The position numbers and the translations under genes are program-made. A stretch of DNA of 64,000 nucleotides from assembly GCF_900129375.1 (NCBI RefSeq), contig NZ_FQVN01000002.1, forward strand, positions 803,022-867,021. The letters run 5' to 3'. The notes beneath the pieces are model-generated. The model did not search any database. It was not told the origin of the DNA and saw only the letters and a program-made list of their open reading frames with translations. The DNA comes from Streptoalloteichus hindustanus (GTDB lineage Bacteria > Actinomycetota > Actinomycetes > Mycobacteriales > Pseudonocardiaceae). Positions 26,267-37,251 of this stretch are shown piece by piece; position 1 is the stretch's first letter; every line of letters begins with the position of its first letter.

Positions 26267-27256
26267 TCACAGGCCGAGCCCTCGGGCGAGGACGGGCCAG
26301 GAGCGACGCAGCGCCTGGTCCCAGTAGGGCCAGCTGTGCGATCCGTTGCCGTAGTCGGTGGTCACCTCGATCCCGTTCGCGCGCAACTCCCCGGTGAAAT
26401 CCCGGGAGGACGCGTACGCGGCCGACTCCAGCGCGTCGAGCCGGTAGGGCGGGTCGAACGGGCCGGGCAGTCCGTTGCCCGAGGACACGTACAACGCCTT
26501 GCCCCGCAGGCGGTCCACGTTGTCGTGTGGGTTGTGGGAGGTCCACAGTGTCCGGTTCCGGTGTTCGTCTCCCCACAGCCCGGCCCAGTTGTGGAAGCCC
26601 TCTCTGATCAGAATGCCCTTGATGACCTCCGGCACTGTGGGCGCGAGCGTGTTCAGCAGCCCGCTGTAGGAGGCGGCCGCCGCGAAGAGGTCGGGATGGC
26701 GGAACGCGTAGTGCATCGCGCCGAAGCCGCCGACGGAGAGACCCGCGACAGCCCGCCGCGTGCCGGCCCGGTAGCCCCGTTCGAGGATCTGGCGCACCTC
26801 GGTGACGTGGAACCTCTCCCAGTCGGGCGGCCCACCTCGGCCGAAGTTCCACCAGGGGCTGTACATCCCCGCCCGCCCGCCGGTCGGCATCACGACCAGC
26901 ACGGGCAGGGACGCGGTGAACTCCGCGACGTCGGTGAACTGGGTCCACGCGCGGTAGTCGGCGGGTTCGCAGCAGCCGTGTAGCAACCAGAGCGTGGGCC
27001 AGGTGCGGTGTGGTTGCTCGGCCCAGCCCGCCGGGAGCAGCAAGCGCACCACCCCGGTGGCGCCGAGCGCCGGTGAGGCGATCTCCAGGTCGAGCGCTCG
27101 GCCCTCGGCCCTGGTCGCCCGCACCACCCGGGCGCCGTCGTCGGCCACCGCGCCGGGTTCGGTCTCCGCGAGCCCGGTTCCCGGGAACACGGCGGTGAGC
27201 GCGACTGCCAGGGCGAGCAGAACACCATGCACGCGACCTCGTTGTCGCACAACCAT
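26267..27256 (-). CDS. Secreted esterase of the antigen-85/esterase-D fold
   Basis: 329 residues. A signal peptide (RGRVHGVLLALAVALTAV, cleavage near ALAE-type site around 30) precedes an esterase domain of the family that also holds mycolyltransferases. Visible are LWLLHGCCEPADY, the nucleophile in GLSVGGFGAMHYAFRHP and the His in YGNGSHSWPYWDQAL. It is the last gene of a five-gene operon, 20 bp after the carboxylase gene, with a GAGGAG site. By analogy with the mycolate locus, it could transfer or hydrolyse the acyl chain made by the PKS outside the cell; that is inference. A general secreted esterase is the alternative. Confidence 0.78.
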   Translation of the reverse strand: MVVRQRGRVHGVLLALAVALTAVFPGTGLAETEPGAVADDGARVVRATRAEGRALDLEIASPALGATGVVRLLLPAGWAEQPHRTWPTLWLLHGCCEPADYRAWTQFTDVAEFTASLPVLVVMPTGGRAGMYSPWWNFGRGGPPDWERFHVTEVRQILERGYRAGTRRAVAGLSVGGFGAMHYAFRHPDLFAAAASYSGLLNTLAPTVPEVIKGILIREGFHNWAGLWGDEHRNRTLWTSHNPHDNVDRLRGKALYVSSGNGLPGPFDPPYRLDALESAAYASSRDFTGELRANGIEVTTDYGNGSHSWPYWDQALRRSWPVLARGLGL

Positions 27257-27276
27257 TCGCGCTCCTCGTCTGTCCG

Positions 27277-28863
27277 TCACAGCGGGATGTTCCCGTGCTT
27301 GCGCGCCGGGGTCTCCTGCCGCTTGTCGCGCAGCATGCGCAACGCGCGGGAGATTTCGATCCGGGTGGTGGCGGGGCGGATGACCCGGTCGACATAGCCG
27401 CGGTCTGCGGCGGCGTAGGGGGTGGCGAACCGCTTCCGGTAGTCGGCCACGAACCGCTGCCGCGCGGCCTCCCGCTCCGGACCGTCGAGTGCGCGCAGAG
27501 CCCTGCGGTGCAGGATGGTCACGGCGGCGTCCGCGCCCATCACCGCGATCTCGGCGGTGGGCCAGGCCAGGTTGACGTCCGCGCCCAGGTGTTTGGAGCC
27601 CATCACCGCGTACCCGCCGCCGTACGCCTTGCGCACCGCGAGTGTCACCTTGGGCACGGTGGCCTCGGCGTAGGCGTAGATGAGTTTCGCGCCCCTGCGG
27701 ATGATCCCGGCCCGTTCCTGCCCGACACCCGGCAGGTAGCCGGGAACGTCGACCAGGGTCAACAGCGGGATGCCGAAGGCGTCGCAGAAGCGGACGAACC
27801 GGCTCGCCTTCTCGGAGGCGTCGATGTCGATGACGCCGGCGAGGTGCAGCGGTTGGTTGGCGACGACGCCGACGGTCCGGCCGTCCACCCGGCCGAAGCC
27901 GCAGATGATGTTGGGGGCGAAGGTCTTCTGGACCTCCAGGAAGTCGCCGTCGTCCACCACCGCGTGGATGACCCGGCACATGTCGTAACCCTGGTGCGGG
28001 GAGTCGGGGATCAGTGTGTCCAGGGCGAGGTCGGTGGCCGTGAGCGCGGGCGCTCCGGCGCTGTCGTACACCGGGCACCCGTCGAGATTGTTGGCGGGGA
28101 GGAAGCCCAGCAACGTCCGCACCCAGTCCAGGGCGTCCTCCTCGTCCCGCGCCCGGTAGTGGACGTTGCCGGACACCTCGCTGTTCACCTCCGCGCCGCC
28201 GAGTTCCTGCGGTGAGACGGCCTCGCCGGTCACCGCGGCCACCACCTCCGGCCCGGTGACGAACATGTGCGCGACGCCGTCGACCATCACCACGAAGTCC
28301 GTCAGGGCCGGTGTGTAGACCGCCCCGCCCGCGCAGGGGCCCATGACCAGCGAGATCTGTGGGATGACCCCGGAGGCGAGGACGTTGCGCCGGCCCAACT
28401 CGGCGTAGTAGGCCAGGGAGACCACGCCCTCCTGGATGCGGGCGCCGCCGGAGTCGTTGATCCCGACGAGCGGGCAGCCGATCCGGGTCGCCAGGTCCAC
28501 CACCTTGAGCACCTTCTCCCCGAAGACCTCGCCCATGCTGCCCCCGAACACCGTGAAGTCCTGGGAGAACAGGCAGATGGGGCGTCCGTCCACTGTGGCC
28601 TGTCCCGTCACCACGCCGTCGCCGTACGGCCGGTGCGAGTCCATGTCGAAGTCGGCGCACCGGTGCCGCGCCAGCCGGTCGAACTCCAGGAACGAGCCCG
28701 GGTCGACCAGCAGGTCGACCCGCTCGCGCGCGGTCAGCTTGCCCTGCGCGTGCTGGCGGTCGGCCGACCGCTTCTCCGCGATGCGCAGGACCTCCTCGTC
28801 CCGGGCGGCGAGGTCGGCGATGCGGTAGGCCGTGCTCGGCCGGGGGAACGCGCCACTGGCCAT
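27277..28863 (-). CDS. Acyl-CoA carboxylase beta (carboxyltransferase) subunit
   Basis: 528 residues, the full length of PccB/AccD proteins. N-terminal KLTARERVDLLVDPGSF, the CoA-site GINDSGGARIQEGV near 135 and PCAGGAVYTPALTDF near 165, then VDVPGYLPGVGQE near 400 and AYGGGYAVMGSK, are all family landmarks. With a biotinylated alpha subunit (not in the window) it should carboxylate an acyl-CoA to a malonyl-type extender for the PKS. It starts 9 bp after the PKS stop with GGAGGAAG before the ATG, so both are co-expressed. In mycolate producers an AccD4-like subunit sits in the same place. Confidence 0.93.
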   Translation of the reverse strand: MASGAFPRPSTAYRIADLAARDEEVLRIAEKRSADRQHAQGKLTARERVDLLVDPGSFLEFDRLARHRCADFDMDSHRPYGDGVVTGQATVDGRPICLFSQDFTVFGGSMGEVFGEKVLKVVDLATRIGCPLVGINDSGGARIQEGVVSLAYYAELGRRNVLASGVIPQISLVMGPCAGGAVYTPALTDFVVMVDGVAHMFVTGPEVVAAVTGEAVSPQELGGAEVNSEVSGNVHYRARDEEDALDWVRTLLGFLPANNLDGCPVYDSAGAPALTATDLALDTLIPDSPHQGYDMCRVIHAVVDDGDFLEVQKTFAPNIICGFGRVDGRTVGVVANQPLHLAGVIDIDASEKASRFVRFCDAFGIPLLTLVDVPGYLPGVGQERAGIIRRGAKLIYAYAEATVPKVTLAVRKAYGGGYAVMGSKHLGADVNLAWPTAEIAVMGADAAVTILHRRALRALDGPEREAARQRFVADYRKRFATPYAAADRGYVDRVIRPATTRIEISRALRMLRDKRQETPARKHGNIPL

Positions 28864-28872
28864 GGCTTCCTC

Positions 28873-31800
28873 CTATCGCCGGGGCTGACGGGCCGGGCGC
28901 AGCGCAGCGCTGAGCCGGTCCGCGATGACGGTGACGTGCGGTGGGTCGATGACCGAGATGTGGTCGCCGGGGACCGGGACGACCTCCAGGTCCTGGCAGA
29001 ACTCGTCCCAGCCCAGTGCGGCGTCGGTCCGGAGGTAGCGGGGGTCCAGCGCGGTGGTGAGCGGGTGGGGCCGGGCCGCGCGGAACAGCAGGACCGGACC
29101 GGAGTACCGGCCAGGCCGGTAGCGCTCGCCGACCACAGCGTCCACATAGGACGTTCGTTGGTGGTCGGCGACGGCGTCGGTGATCGCGGGGACGCGATCC
29201 CGGACCCGCCGCATGACCAGCGCGAACCGCTCGTCCTCGCTGAGCGGCTTCAGCCCGTCCTCCGGCAGGTCGAGATCGACCCGGTAGCTGCGCTCGACGT
29301 GCTCGACGAACCGCCGCATCCGGCGGGCCGACAGCTCGCGCGGCGACCGGCCCTCGGCCGGGAGCGGGAGGATCGTGTCGATCAGGAACAGCAGGTCGAC
29401 CTCCGCACCGGCGGCCACGAGCTGCCGCGCGGCCTCGTAGGCGAGGCAGCCGCCGAAGGACCAGCCGCCCAGCCGGTAGGGACCGACGGGTTGGCGTTCG
29501 CGCAGCAGGTCGAGGTACCGGGCGGCCTTCGACTCGACGTCGTCGCAGCCGTCCAGCCGTTCCATGCCGTAGCACCGCACGTCAGCGGGCAGGTGCCGCA
29601 CCAGCGGCCGGTAGACCTCGGTGGGGCCGCCGGCCGGGTGGAACAGGAACAACGTGGGGCCGGATCCGCCCCTGGCCAACAGCCGGACCGGTTCCTGACC
29701 GGCTCCGTTGATCTCCGTCCGGAGGACGTCGGCCATGCCGGCGATGGTGGGCACGGCGAACAGCTCGTCGGCGCGGACCGGCCGCCCGATCTCCTCCGCC
29801 ACCAGGGATCGGAGCCGAGCGCGCTCGTTCTCCCCACCACCCGCGGTGTCGAAGGGCACGTCGACCGGGATGTCGGCGTCGCCGAGCACCTGCCGCCAGA
29901 GCCGGGCCACCCACCGCTCGGCGGGGTCGCGGGGGAGAAGTCGCGGGGCTTCGGGTTGTTCCGGCTCGACGGGTGCGTTCGGGATGTCGAGCTCGGCGGC
30001 CAGCCAGTCACACAGGTCGGTCAGGCTCGCGCCCCGCATGAGCAGGGGGAGTGGCAGGGTCCGGCCGAAGTCGCGTTCGATGGTCGCGCGGGCCCGCATG
30101 GCCAGCAACGAGTCGAATCCCCGTGATGTCAGGGGCGCCCGAACGTCCAGCGCCGCCGGGTCCTGTCGCATCAGGTCGGCGACCACGGCCGTCACGCGGC
30201 GGCTCAGCTCCTCCCTGGCCTGGCGTGGGTCGAGACGGAGAAGTTCGGCGGAGTCCCAGGCTGGTGAGGGGGAGTGGCCTGGCTGACGAGCGGAGGCCAG
30301 CTCGAAGAACGGCCGTCCGCGCAGGGCTGGGAACAGGTCCAACACCTGACCGAAGTCCAGGCGGGTGACAGCGGTTGTTCCCCGGCCGGAGGCCAGCAGC
30401 GCGCCGAGCGCGGCGAGTCCTTCCTCAGTGGACAGTGGGGACAGCAGGGGGTTGTCCTTGTTCGTCGCGCCACCGATCTCACCCCAGGCGCCCCACTGGA
30501 TGCTGACGGCTGGCCGTCCCTCGGCGCGCAGCCAGGCGACGAAGGCGTCCATCCACGCGTTCGCCGTGGCGTAGGAGAGCTGGCCTGGTGAGCCGAACAA
30601 CGCGGCGGCGGAGGAGTAGGCCAGCCACCAGTCGAGATCGTGTTCCGCGCTGGCCTCGTGAAGCCGAAGAGCGCCTTCGGTCTTCGCCCGCCACACCGCT
30701 GCCAGGTCCTCCGGTCGCAGTGACAGGAGAGCCGAGTCGGCCAGAACTCCGGCGGCGTGGACGACTCCGCGCAGGGGCACGCCGTCGGTCGTGGCTCGTG
30801 CCACCAGGCCCGAGGCGACCCCGGCCTCGGCGATGTCCCCGAGGATCACCTCCACCTCGGTCCCGTTCGCCCGCAGGTCATCGATCGCGGTTTCGGCGTC
30901 TGGGCTGGGCTTTCGCCTGCCCGACAGCACCAGGCGGGTCGCGCCGTGTTCGGCCAGCCAGCCGGCGGTGGCCAGCCCCAGACCGCCGAGTCCGCCACTG
31001 ATCACGTAGGCGCCCGCGCGGACGGGGAGATGCGTTGTGGCGGGGGCGGCCGGGACGCGGGCCAGGCGGTGGGCGAACCGTTGGCCGGAGCGCCAGGCCA
31101 CCTCGTCGTCGGCGCTGTCCGCGACCAACTCCCTGGCCGCGACCTCGGCCGAGGCCACGGCGTCGGCCGCCGGATCGAGATCCAGCCAGCTCGCCCGCGT
31201 CTCGGGGTGCTCGAACGCGAGCACCCGGACCAGACCGCGCAGGGCCGCGAGGCCGGGACTGCCGGCGTCGCCGGAGGTCGTGACCGCCGCGCCCCGGGTG
31301 AGGAGCCACAGCCTGGACCCGGACGACCCGGAGGTGACCAGCCGGCGGGCGGCGTCGGCGCTGGCCAGCACCAGTTCCCGGGACTCCGCGACCGCGCTCG
31401 GCGGAAGGGGCCGCCCCGCGACGACTACGACGCCCTCCAGCTCGGATCGCTCCGTTCCCCGCTCGGTCAGGGGCGCGTCCACCGCGTCGACGAGCGGAGC
31501 GAGGGAGGTGGTGTGGCCGGCCCTGGTCAGGCGTTTGGCGAGCGCGACCGCCAGATCTTCGCTGGTGTCGTCGTTGTCGTGGAGGACCAGCCAGGTGCGG
31601 CGCGAGGACGAGTCCACATCAGACAGATCCACAGTGGCCAGATCACCGTTCGTCCATTTTGTCTCGAAGGCGAGCTGGTGTGGAAACACGGGGAACTCGC
31701 TCGGGCGCAACGGTTGTAGTGACACGTCGCTGATGTCGACCACGACATGCCCGTCGCCGTCGAGCAGTTGGACCGAGCCGGACCGAGTTCCGTCATTCCC

Positions 31801-34800
31801 GGCTCCGGTGGACAACCACGCGCGCACTGTCGTGCCCTGAGCAGGGTTTCCGAACACCCGCACCCGACCGAAGCTGGTGGGCAACCAGAGCTGGCCAGCG
31901 AGTTTCCCGCCTCCTGCGGCGGCCAAAGCGTGCAGGCAGCTGTCACCGAGGATCGGGTGCAGAACGTAGGCGGCCGACCCGTCGGGCTGCCGCACCCGGG
32001 CCTCGGCGAATCCGGCGGACCCCACCACCGACGTGAGCCCGCGGAACGACGGACCGTAGACCTGCCCGGCCTCGTCGAGCGCCGCGTAGAGATCCACCTG
32101 TTGGGGCCGCGTCTCCGGCTGCGAACAAAGCTCCACAGTGGACATACCGGCCGACGTGGTGACACCCTCGGCGTGCAGGACCCAATCCTCGCCAGAACGG
32201 GCGAAAACGGACAGAGCGAAGCCTCCGCCAGGGCGCGGGGCCGCCTGGACGCAGACCTCTGTGCGCTCGGACAGCGGAAGCATCCGGTGCAGCACGAGGT
32301 CCCGCACTTCCAGGCCCGCCGACTCGGGCAGGAGATCACGCGCCATGGCGAGCGTCAGCTCGACGAACCCGGCCCCCGGGAAGACCGGCACACCGTGGAC
32401 GGAGTGGTCGGCGAGCCACGGGTGTGAGGTCAGCCCCACGTCGCCGAAGCGGAGCCTTCGCTCGTCCTGCGGCGGGCGCACCAGGTCAGCGAGGAAGGGA
32501 TGCCCGGGGCGGGACCGGACCGGCGCTGGTCTCCAGTGCGCGCGGTGCTCCCAGACCGGGGGAGGCAGGTCGACCACCACGCGTCGGGGGTACCGGCGTC
32601 GCAGGGTCTCGGCGTGGCCGAGCTCGTACATGGTGGCCAGCGCGCCAAGGAACCCGTCGGTCCGGTCGTCCAGGTAGCGGTGCATCGTCGGGAGGACGAC
32701 GATGTCGGACTCGCCCAGGGAGTGGGCGGTCCGCTCGACGGCCGAGGCGGCGATCGGGTGAGGCGAGATCTCCACGAAGACCCGGTGGCCGTCGCGCACG
32801 GCGGCGGTGACGGCCTGGCTGAACCGCACCGGCTCGCGGAGGTTCGCCGCCCAGTACTCCTCACCGAACTCCGGGGTCCGGCTCTGGTCCACAGTGGAGT
32901 AGAACGGCACGGACGCGGGCCTGGGCGACAGCGTCCCCAGCATCGCCCGGAACCGGTCCAGGAACGGGGAAACCGCCGCGGAGTGGCCAGCCCCGCGCAC
33001 GGCCAGCCGCCGGGCGAACCGCCCGCGCCGTTCGGCCAACGCCACCAGTGCGGCCACCTGGTCCGCCGGCCCGCTCACGGTGCACTGCGCCGGCGAGGCG
33101 TAGACGGCGATGGTGACGTCAGGGAAGTCGCCCCGCAGGTCGGACATCTCGGTCGGCGAGAACTCCACGAGAGCCATCGCGCCCGCGCCGGCCGCGTCGA
33201 TCTCGGCCAGCACCGCCGTGCGCGCCAGCATCACCCGCAGACCCTCCCGCACGTCCAGAGATCCGGCGATGACCGCCGCCGCCACCTCGCCCACCGAGTG
33301 ACCGATGACCGCCCCGGGCTCGACCCCGTGCTCCCGCCACAGCGCGGCGAGGGCGATCTGCGTGCCGAACAACGCGAGTTGCTGGACGGCCAGCTCGTCG
33401 GCCGGGTGGCTGCCGGCCAGCGCCGCCGACAGCGCGAAACCCGCGAGTTGGTCGAAGTCGGGGTCCAGAAGGCGGACCGCGTCGGCGAACGCGGGTTCCT
33501 CGGCCAGCAGCCGACGGCCCATCGCCGGCCACTGGGACCCGTGTCCGGACAGGACGAAGACCGGCGCTGTCGTCGGGGCGGGCCGCGCGGGAGCGGACCG
33601 TTGGCCGTCGGCCAGCGCCCGGAGCTGGTTCCGCAGCTCGGCCCGGTCGCCGGCGACCACGGCCGTCCGCACCGGATCGTCGTCGCACCCGTGCGCGAGC
33701 GCCGCCGCGAGGTCCACTGGGGACGGTCGCCCGCCCCACTCGTCCCCGAGCCAGCGGGCCAGCGCTGCCGCCTTCGCCCGCAGACGCGCCTCCGAACGGG
33801 CCGACAACGGGATGACCACTGGGGTTCTCGCCGAATCCCCTTCGCTCACGCGTGCGGCGCTCGGCCATTCCTCGACCACCACGTGCGCGTTCGTGCCGCC
33901 GAACCCGAACGCGGAGACACCGGCCCGCGCGACCCCCGAGTACCTCGGCCACCGCGTGGACGAGGTGACCACGCGCAAGCGCCCCGCCCTCAGGTCGATG
34001 CGCGGATTCGGTTCGGACACGTGCAGGCTTGCCGGGATCAGCGAGTGCCGCAGCGCGAGGACGACCTTGATCAGGCCCGCGATGCCGGCGGCGCCTTCGA
34101 GATGGCCGAGGTTGCTCTTGACCGAGCCCAGGAGCAGGGGACGCTCCGGGGACCGGTCGGCGCCCAGCACCGCGGCCAGCGCGCCGGCCTCGACGGGATC
34201 TCCCAGCGGCGTTCCCGTCCCGTGTGCCTCGACGTAGTCGACCGTGGCCGGCGACAGGCCCGCCGCGGTGTAGACGTCGCGCAGGAGTCGTTGCTGGGCA
34301 AGGGGATTCGGCGCGGTGATGCCGTTGGACCGCCCGTCGGAGTTCACCGCGCTGCCCCGGAGGACGGCCAGGACGCGGTCCCCGGCCCGCCGCGCGTCGG
34401 TCAGGCGGCGGAGGACGACCACGCCGCAGCCCTCGCCTCGCACGATGCCGTCGGCCGAGGCGTCGAACGGCTTGCACCTCCCCTCCGGGGACAGGACGCC
34501 GGCCGCGTGGAAGCTGGCGGTGACCGCCGGAGAGAGCAGGACGTTGACCCCGCCGACCAGTGCGGTCGACACCTCGCCCGCGTGGAGCGCGCGCATCGCC
34601 TGGTGCACGGCGACCAACGAGGACGAGCACGCCGTGTCGACGGTCATGCTCGGGCCGTGCAGACCGAGCACATAGGACAGTCGGTTCGCGGCGAGGGACG
34701 CGGCCGCGCCCGTGCTCGACCACGCGTCCACCGCCGCCAGGTCGGCCATCGCCCACTGCCCGAACTCGGTCGCCGAGAGGCCGACGAACACCCCGGTGTC

Positions 34801-35457
34801 GGTGCCGCGCAGCGTCGCCGGGGGAATGCCGGCGTGCGCGAGGGCCGCCCACGCCACCTCCAGGAGCAACCGCTGCTGCGGGTCCATGGCCTCGGCCTCG
34901 CGCGGCGTGATCCCGAAGAAGTCCGCGTCGAAACCGGTGACATCCGGCAGGAAACCGCCGAGCCGGGGCAGCTCGGGCCGCTCCCGGGAGGACAGGAACG
35001 GCTCCCAGCGCCCGTCCGGCACGGTGCTGATCGCGTCCCTGCCCTCCCGGAGCAGGGACCAGAAGTCCTCGGCGTCGGGCGCACCGGGGAACCGGCAGGC
35101 CAACCCCACCACGGCGACCGGCTCACCGGGGTCGACAGGCGTCCGCTGCGCGGACCCGGCCTGGCCGGCCCCGGAGAGCCGACGCGCCAGACCGGCCAGG
35201 GTCGGCGTCTCCCAGAGCAGGGTGTGCGGCACCTCCCGCCCGAGGAGGTTGCCGATGTCGGCGGCGAGGTTCACCGCGGCCCGGGACGACACACCGCACT
35301 CCCGCAGCGGGCGGTCCCACTCGCCCTCGGCCACCCGCCGGCCCAGCAGCTCGCCCAGCCGCGCCACCAGCCAACTCCGCCACTCGTCCTCTGTGGACGG
35401 TGTGATCCCGGTCCCGCTCCCGGTCCCGCTTCCGGTTCGGCTCACGGTGCCGCTCAT
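28873..35457 (-). CDS. Type I polyketide synthase, ACP-KS-AT-DH-KR-ACP-(ACP)-TE
   Basis: 2194 residues. N-terminal carrier: ECGVSSRAA with Ser near 58, the GxSS form seen in Pks13. KS about 115-520: [31 protein letters not shown] about 630-930: [11 protein letters not shown], with GAGHS where malonyl (HAFH) or methylmalonyl (YASH) enzymes differ. DH about 1000-1265: [15 protein letters not shown] about 1485-1690: GGLGGLG, and YATAN with the catalytic Tyr/Asn. Carrier near 1781: GFDSL. Then a carrier-like stretch near 1869 with GGGENER and no Ser. TE near 2000: GGWSFGG. The ATG overlaps the ligase stop by 4 bp. It should take an activated fatty chain, condense it with a carboxylated acyl unit, partly reduce it and release it. 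No enoyl reductase is seen. Confidence 0.92.
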   Translation of the reverse strand: MSGTVSRTGSGTGSGTGITPSTEDEWRSWLVARLGELLGRRVAEGEWDRPLRECGVSSRAAVNLAADIGNLLGREVPHTLLWETPTLAGLARRLSGAGQAGSAQRTPVDPGEPVAVVGLACRFPGAPDAEDFWSLLREGRDAISTVPDGRWEPFLSSRERPELPRLGGFLPDVTGFDADFFGITPREAEAMDPQQRLLLEVAWAALAHAGIPPATLRGTDTGVFVGLSATEFGQWAMADLAAVDAWSSTGAAASLAANRLSYVLGLHGPSMTVDTACSSSLVAVHQAMRALHAGEVSTALVGGVNVLLSPAVTASFHAAGVLSPEGRCKPFDASADGIVRGEGCGVVVLRRLTDARRAGDRVLAVLRGSAVNSDGRSNGITAPNPLAQQRLLRDVYTAAGLSPATVDYVEAHGTGTPLGDPVEAGALAAVLGADRSPERPLLLGSVKSNLGHLEGAAGIAGLIKVVLALRHSLIPASLHVSEPNPRIDLRAGRLRVVTSSTRWPRYSGVARAGVSAFGFGGTNAHVVVEEWPSAARVSEGDSARTPVVIPLSARSEARLRAKAAALARWLGDEWGGRPSPVDLAAALAHGCDDDPVRTAVVAGDRAELRNQLRALADGQRSAPARPAPTTAPVFVLSGHGSQWPAMGRRLLAEEPAFADAVRLLDPDFDQLAGFALSAALAGSHPADELAVQQLALFGTQIALAALWREHGVEPGAVIGHSVGEVAAAVIAGSLDVREGLRVMLARTAVLAEIDAAGAGAMALVEFSPTEMSDLRGDFPDVTIAVYASPAQCTVSGPADQVAALVALAERRGRFARRLAVRGAGHSAAVSPFLDRFRAMLGTLSPRPASVPFYSTVDQSRTPEFGEEYWAANLREPVRFSQAVTAAVRDGHRVFVEISPHPIAASAVERTAHSLGESDIVVLPTMHRYLDDRTDGFLGALATMYELGHAETLRRRYPRRVVVDLPPPVWEHRAHWRPAPVRSRPGHPFLADLVRPPQDERRLRFGDVGLTSHPWLADHSVHGVPVFPGAGFVELTLAMARDLLPESAGLEVRDLVLHRMLPLSERTEVCVQAAPRPGGGFALSVFARSGEDWVLHAEGVTTSAGMSTVELCSQPETRPQQVDLYAALDEAGQVYGPSFRGLTSVVGSAGFAEARVRQPDGSAAYVLHPILGDSCLHALAAAGGGKLAGQLWLPTSFGRVRVFGNPAQGTTVRAWLSTGAGNDGTRSGSVQLLDGDGHVVVDISDVSLQPLRPSEFPVFPHQLAFETKWTNGDLATVDLSDVDSSSRRTWLVLHDNDDTSEDLAVALAKRLTRAGHTTSLAPLVDAVDAPLTERGTERSELEGVVVVAGRPLPPSAVAESRELVLASADAARRLVTSGSSGSRLWLLTRGAAVTTSGDAGSPGLAALRGLVRVLAFEHPETRASWLDLDPAADAVASAEVAARELVADSADDEVAWRSGQRFAHRLARVPAAPATTHLPVRAGAYVISGGLGGLGLATAGWLAEHGATRLVLSGRRKPSPDAETAIDDLRANGTEVEVILGDIAEAGVASGLVARATTDGVPLRGVVHAAGVLADSALLSLRPEDLAAVWRAKTEGALRLHEASAEHDLDWWLAYSSAAALFGSPGQLSYATANAWMDAFVAWLRAEGRPAVSIQWGAWGEIGGATNKDNPLLSPLSTEEGLAALGALLASGRGTTAVTRLDFGQVLDLFPALRGRPFFELASARQPGHSPSPAWDSAELLRLDPRQAREELSRRVTAVVADLMRQDPAALDVRAPLTSRGFDSLLAMRARATIERDFGRTLPLPLLMRGASLTDLCDWLAAELDIPNAPVEPEQPEAPRLLPRDPAERWVARLWRQVLGDADIPVDVPFDTAGGGENERARLRSLVAEEIGRPVRADELFAVPTIAGMADVLRTEINGAGQEPVRLLARGGSGPTLFLFHPAGGPTEVYRPLVRHLPADVRCYGMERLDGCDDVESKAARYLDLLRERQPVGPYRLGGWSFGGCLAYEAARQLVAAGAEVDLLFLIDTILPLPAEGRSPRELSARRMRRFVEHVERSYRVDLDLPEDGLKPLSEDERFALVMRRVRDRVPAITDAVADHQRTSYVDAVVGERYRPGRYSGPVLLFRAARPHPLTTALDPRYLRTDAALGWDEFCQDLEVVPVPGDHISVIDPPHVTVIADRLSAALRPARQPRR

Positions 35458-37220
35458 GACGCCGTGCTCCGCCGGACGTGGGCCAGGTACTGGACCCGGC
35501 TGGCCGCGCGACTGATCTTCCCGCTGGAGGTGCGCGGGGTCTGCCCCGGCTCCAGCAACCACATGTCGTGCACGGAAACGCCGTGCGTGCTGGCGACGGC
35601 GGCCCGCGCGGCGGCGACCACGTCCGGGGTCGTCGTGCCCCAGGTCCGCTCGTCCCTGGCCCGCTCGGCGACCACGACGAGGCGTTCGCCCTCGTCGCCG
35701 GGGATGGCGAAAGCGGCCACCGAGTGCCGGCGCACCGCGGGGTGCGCCCGCTCCACGGTCAGCTCGATGTCCTGCGGGTAGTGGTTCCTGCCGTCGATGA
35801 CGATCAGGTCCTTGATCCGCCCGGTGACGAACAGCTCGCCGTCCACCACGACCCCGAGGTCGCCGGTGCGCAGCCAGCCCCGCCCGTCCTCGCCCGCCGC
35901 GAGCGGGTCGTCCGGGGCGTCGAGCGCGAGCCCGAAGGTGCGACGGGTCTCCTTGGGCCGCCCCCAGTAGCCGAGTCCGACGTTGGGCCCGCTGACCCAG
36001 ATCTCGCCGACTCTCCCGTCCGGCAGGGGTTTGCACGTGCGCGGTTCCACGATCCGCACCCGCTGGTCCACCGGCCGGCCGCAGCCGACCAGCGTCGAGC
36101 TGGGGACGCCCACCGTCTCGATCGCCCGACCGGCGGCCAACGTCCTGGCGTCGAAGGTCCGCACGCGCGGCGCCGTCCCGGCCTGGTTCGCCGTCACCAG
36201 CACGGTGGCCTCGGCGAGTCCGTAGGACGGCCGGTGCGTCTCGCGCCGCAGCCCGCACTCCGCGAAGGTGTTGTGGAAGCGGTCGATGTTGCTGGGCAAC
36301 ACCTGCTCGCTCCCGTCGACGAGGGTGACGACGTCGTCGAGCCGGAGCAGGGCGCGTTCCCGGGCCGAGCAGCGGGCCGCCGCGTAGGAGTAGGCGAAGC
36401 TGGGGGCCGCGGTGATCGCGCCGGGGTTGGCCGACAACGCCTGGAGCCAGCGGCCGGGGCGCTCCAGGAACGCCGTGGGGTCCAGCAGAACGGCCCTGGC
36501 GCCCAGCAGGACCGGCGTGGCCACCGCCAACATCAGGCCCATGTCGTGGAACAGGGGCAGCCAGGACACGTTGACCGTGCGGCCGCGTTGGGCGCCATAG
36601 CACTGCGCGGCCTGGCGCGCGTTGGCCAGGACGTTGCCGTGCGACACCATCACCCCGGCCGGCGACCGGGTGGACCCCGAGGTGTACTGGAGATACGCGA
36701 GTTCGTCCAACCGCGGCGGTTTGTCCTCGTACGGCTTTCCAGTGTCCACAGTGTCCATGGGGACGACCACGTTCCCGCGCGAACCCGTGTGGTGGCGGAA
36801 GCGGTTGATCCCGTCGACCAGGTCCGAGGTGGTCAGGATGAGGGACGGCGAGCAGTCCGCCAGGATCGCGGCGAGCCGCATGTCGTGCGGGGAACCCGGT
36901 GGGAAGAGCGGCACCGCGATCCGCCGCGCGCGCAGCACGCCGAGGAAACCGGCCACGTAGGCGAGGGACTGTCCCGCCATGATCGCGATCCGGTCGCCCG
37001 GCGCGGTGTCCGGCGCGACGCGCAGGGCGACGGCGTCGGCCATGGCGTCGAGCTCCCGCCAGGTCAGCGTCTCGGCGACGCCGCCGGGGTCCCGGGTGTA
37101 GTCGAGACGGGTCAGGGCGGGCTCGTCGCCGAGCTCGCCGGCCCACCACCGCAGCAGGGTGGCGAGGGATTCACGGGGCGCGTTCCGGGGGACGACGGGG
37201 ACGGCAGAGTGACTGTTCAT
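35454..37220 (-). CDS. Fatty acyl-AMP ligase (FadD32-like)
   Basis: 588 residues of the fatty acyl-AMP ligase class. The P-loop is YTSGSTRSPAGVMVSHGN near 175, followed by WLPLFHDMGLM near 225, SYGLAEATV near 345, GRIKDLIVIDGRNHYPQDIE near 465 and a C-terminal TSSGKISR Lys near 570. FAALs pass a fatty acid as acyl-AMP straight to a carrier protein instead of CoA, and the next gene begins with such a carrier domain. The overlap of stop and PKS start (4 bp) supports a working pair. It has the same position as FadD32 next to Pks13 in mycolate producers. Confidence 0.92.
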   Translation of the reverse strand: MNSHSAVPVVPRNAPRESLATLLRWWAGELGDEPALTRLDYTRDPGGVAETLTWRELDAMADAVALRVAPDTAPGDRIAIMAGQSLAYVAGFLGVLRARRIAVPLFPPGSPHDMRLAAILADCSPSLILTTSDLVDGINRFRHHTGSRGNVVVPMDTVDTGKPYEDKPPRLDELAYLQYTSGSTRSPAGVMVSHGNVLANARQAAQCYGAQRGRTVNVSWLPLFHDMGLMLAVATPVLLGARAVLLDPTAFLERPGRWLQALSANPGAITAAPSFAYSYAAARCSARERALLRLDDVVTLVDGSEQVLPSNIDRFHNTFAECGLRRETHRPSYGLAEATVLVTANQAGTAPRVRTFDARTLAAGRAIETVGVPSSTLVGCGRPVDQRVRIVEPRTCKPLPDGRVGEIWVSGPNVGLGYWGRPKETRRTFGLALDAPDDPLAAGEDGRGWLRTGDLGVVVDGELFVTGRIKDLIVIDGRNHYPQDIELTVERAHPAVRRHSVAAFAIPGDEGERLVVVAERARDERTWGTTTPDVVAAARAAVASTHGVSVHDMWLLEPGQTPRTSSGKISRAASRVQYLAHVRRSTAS

Positions 37221-37251
37221 CGGTCCTTCGACTTCGTGCAGGGGGAACGGG

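Noticed and set aside
32500..35781. Plus-strand frame of 1093 codons opposite the PKS
   Set aside because: The PKS domains on the other strand are unmistakable; this frame is Gly/Arg/Pro-rich with no motif.
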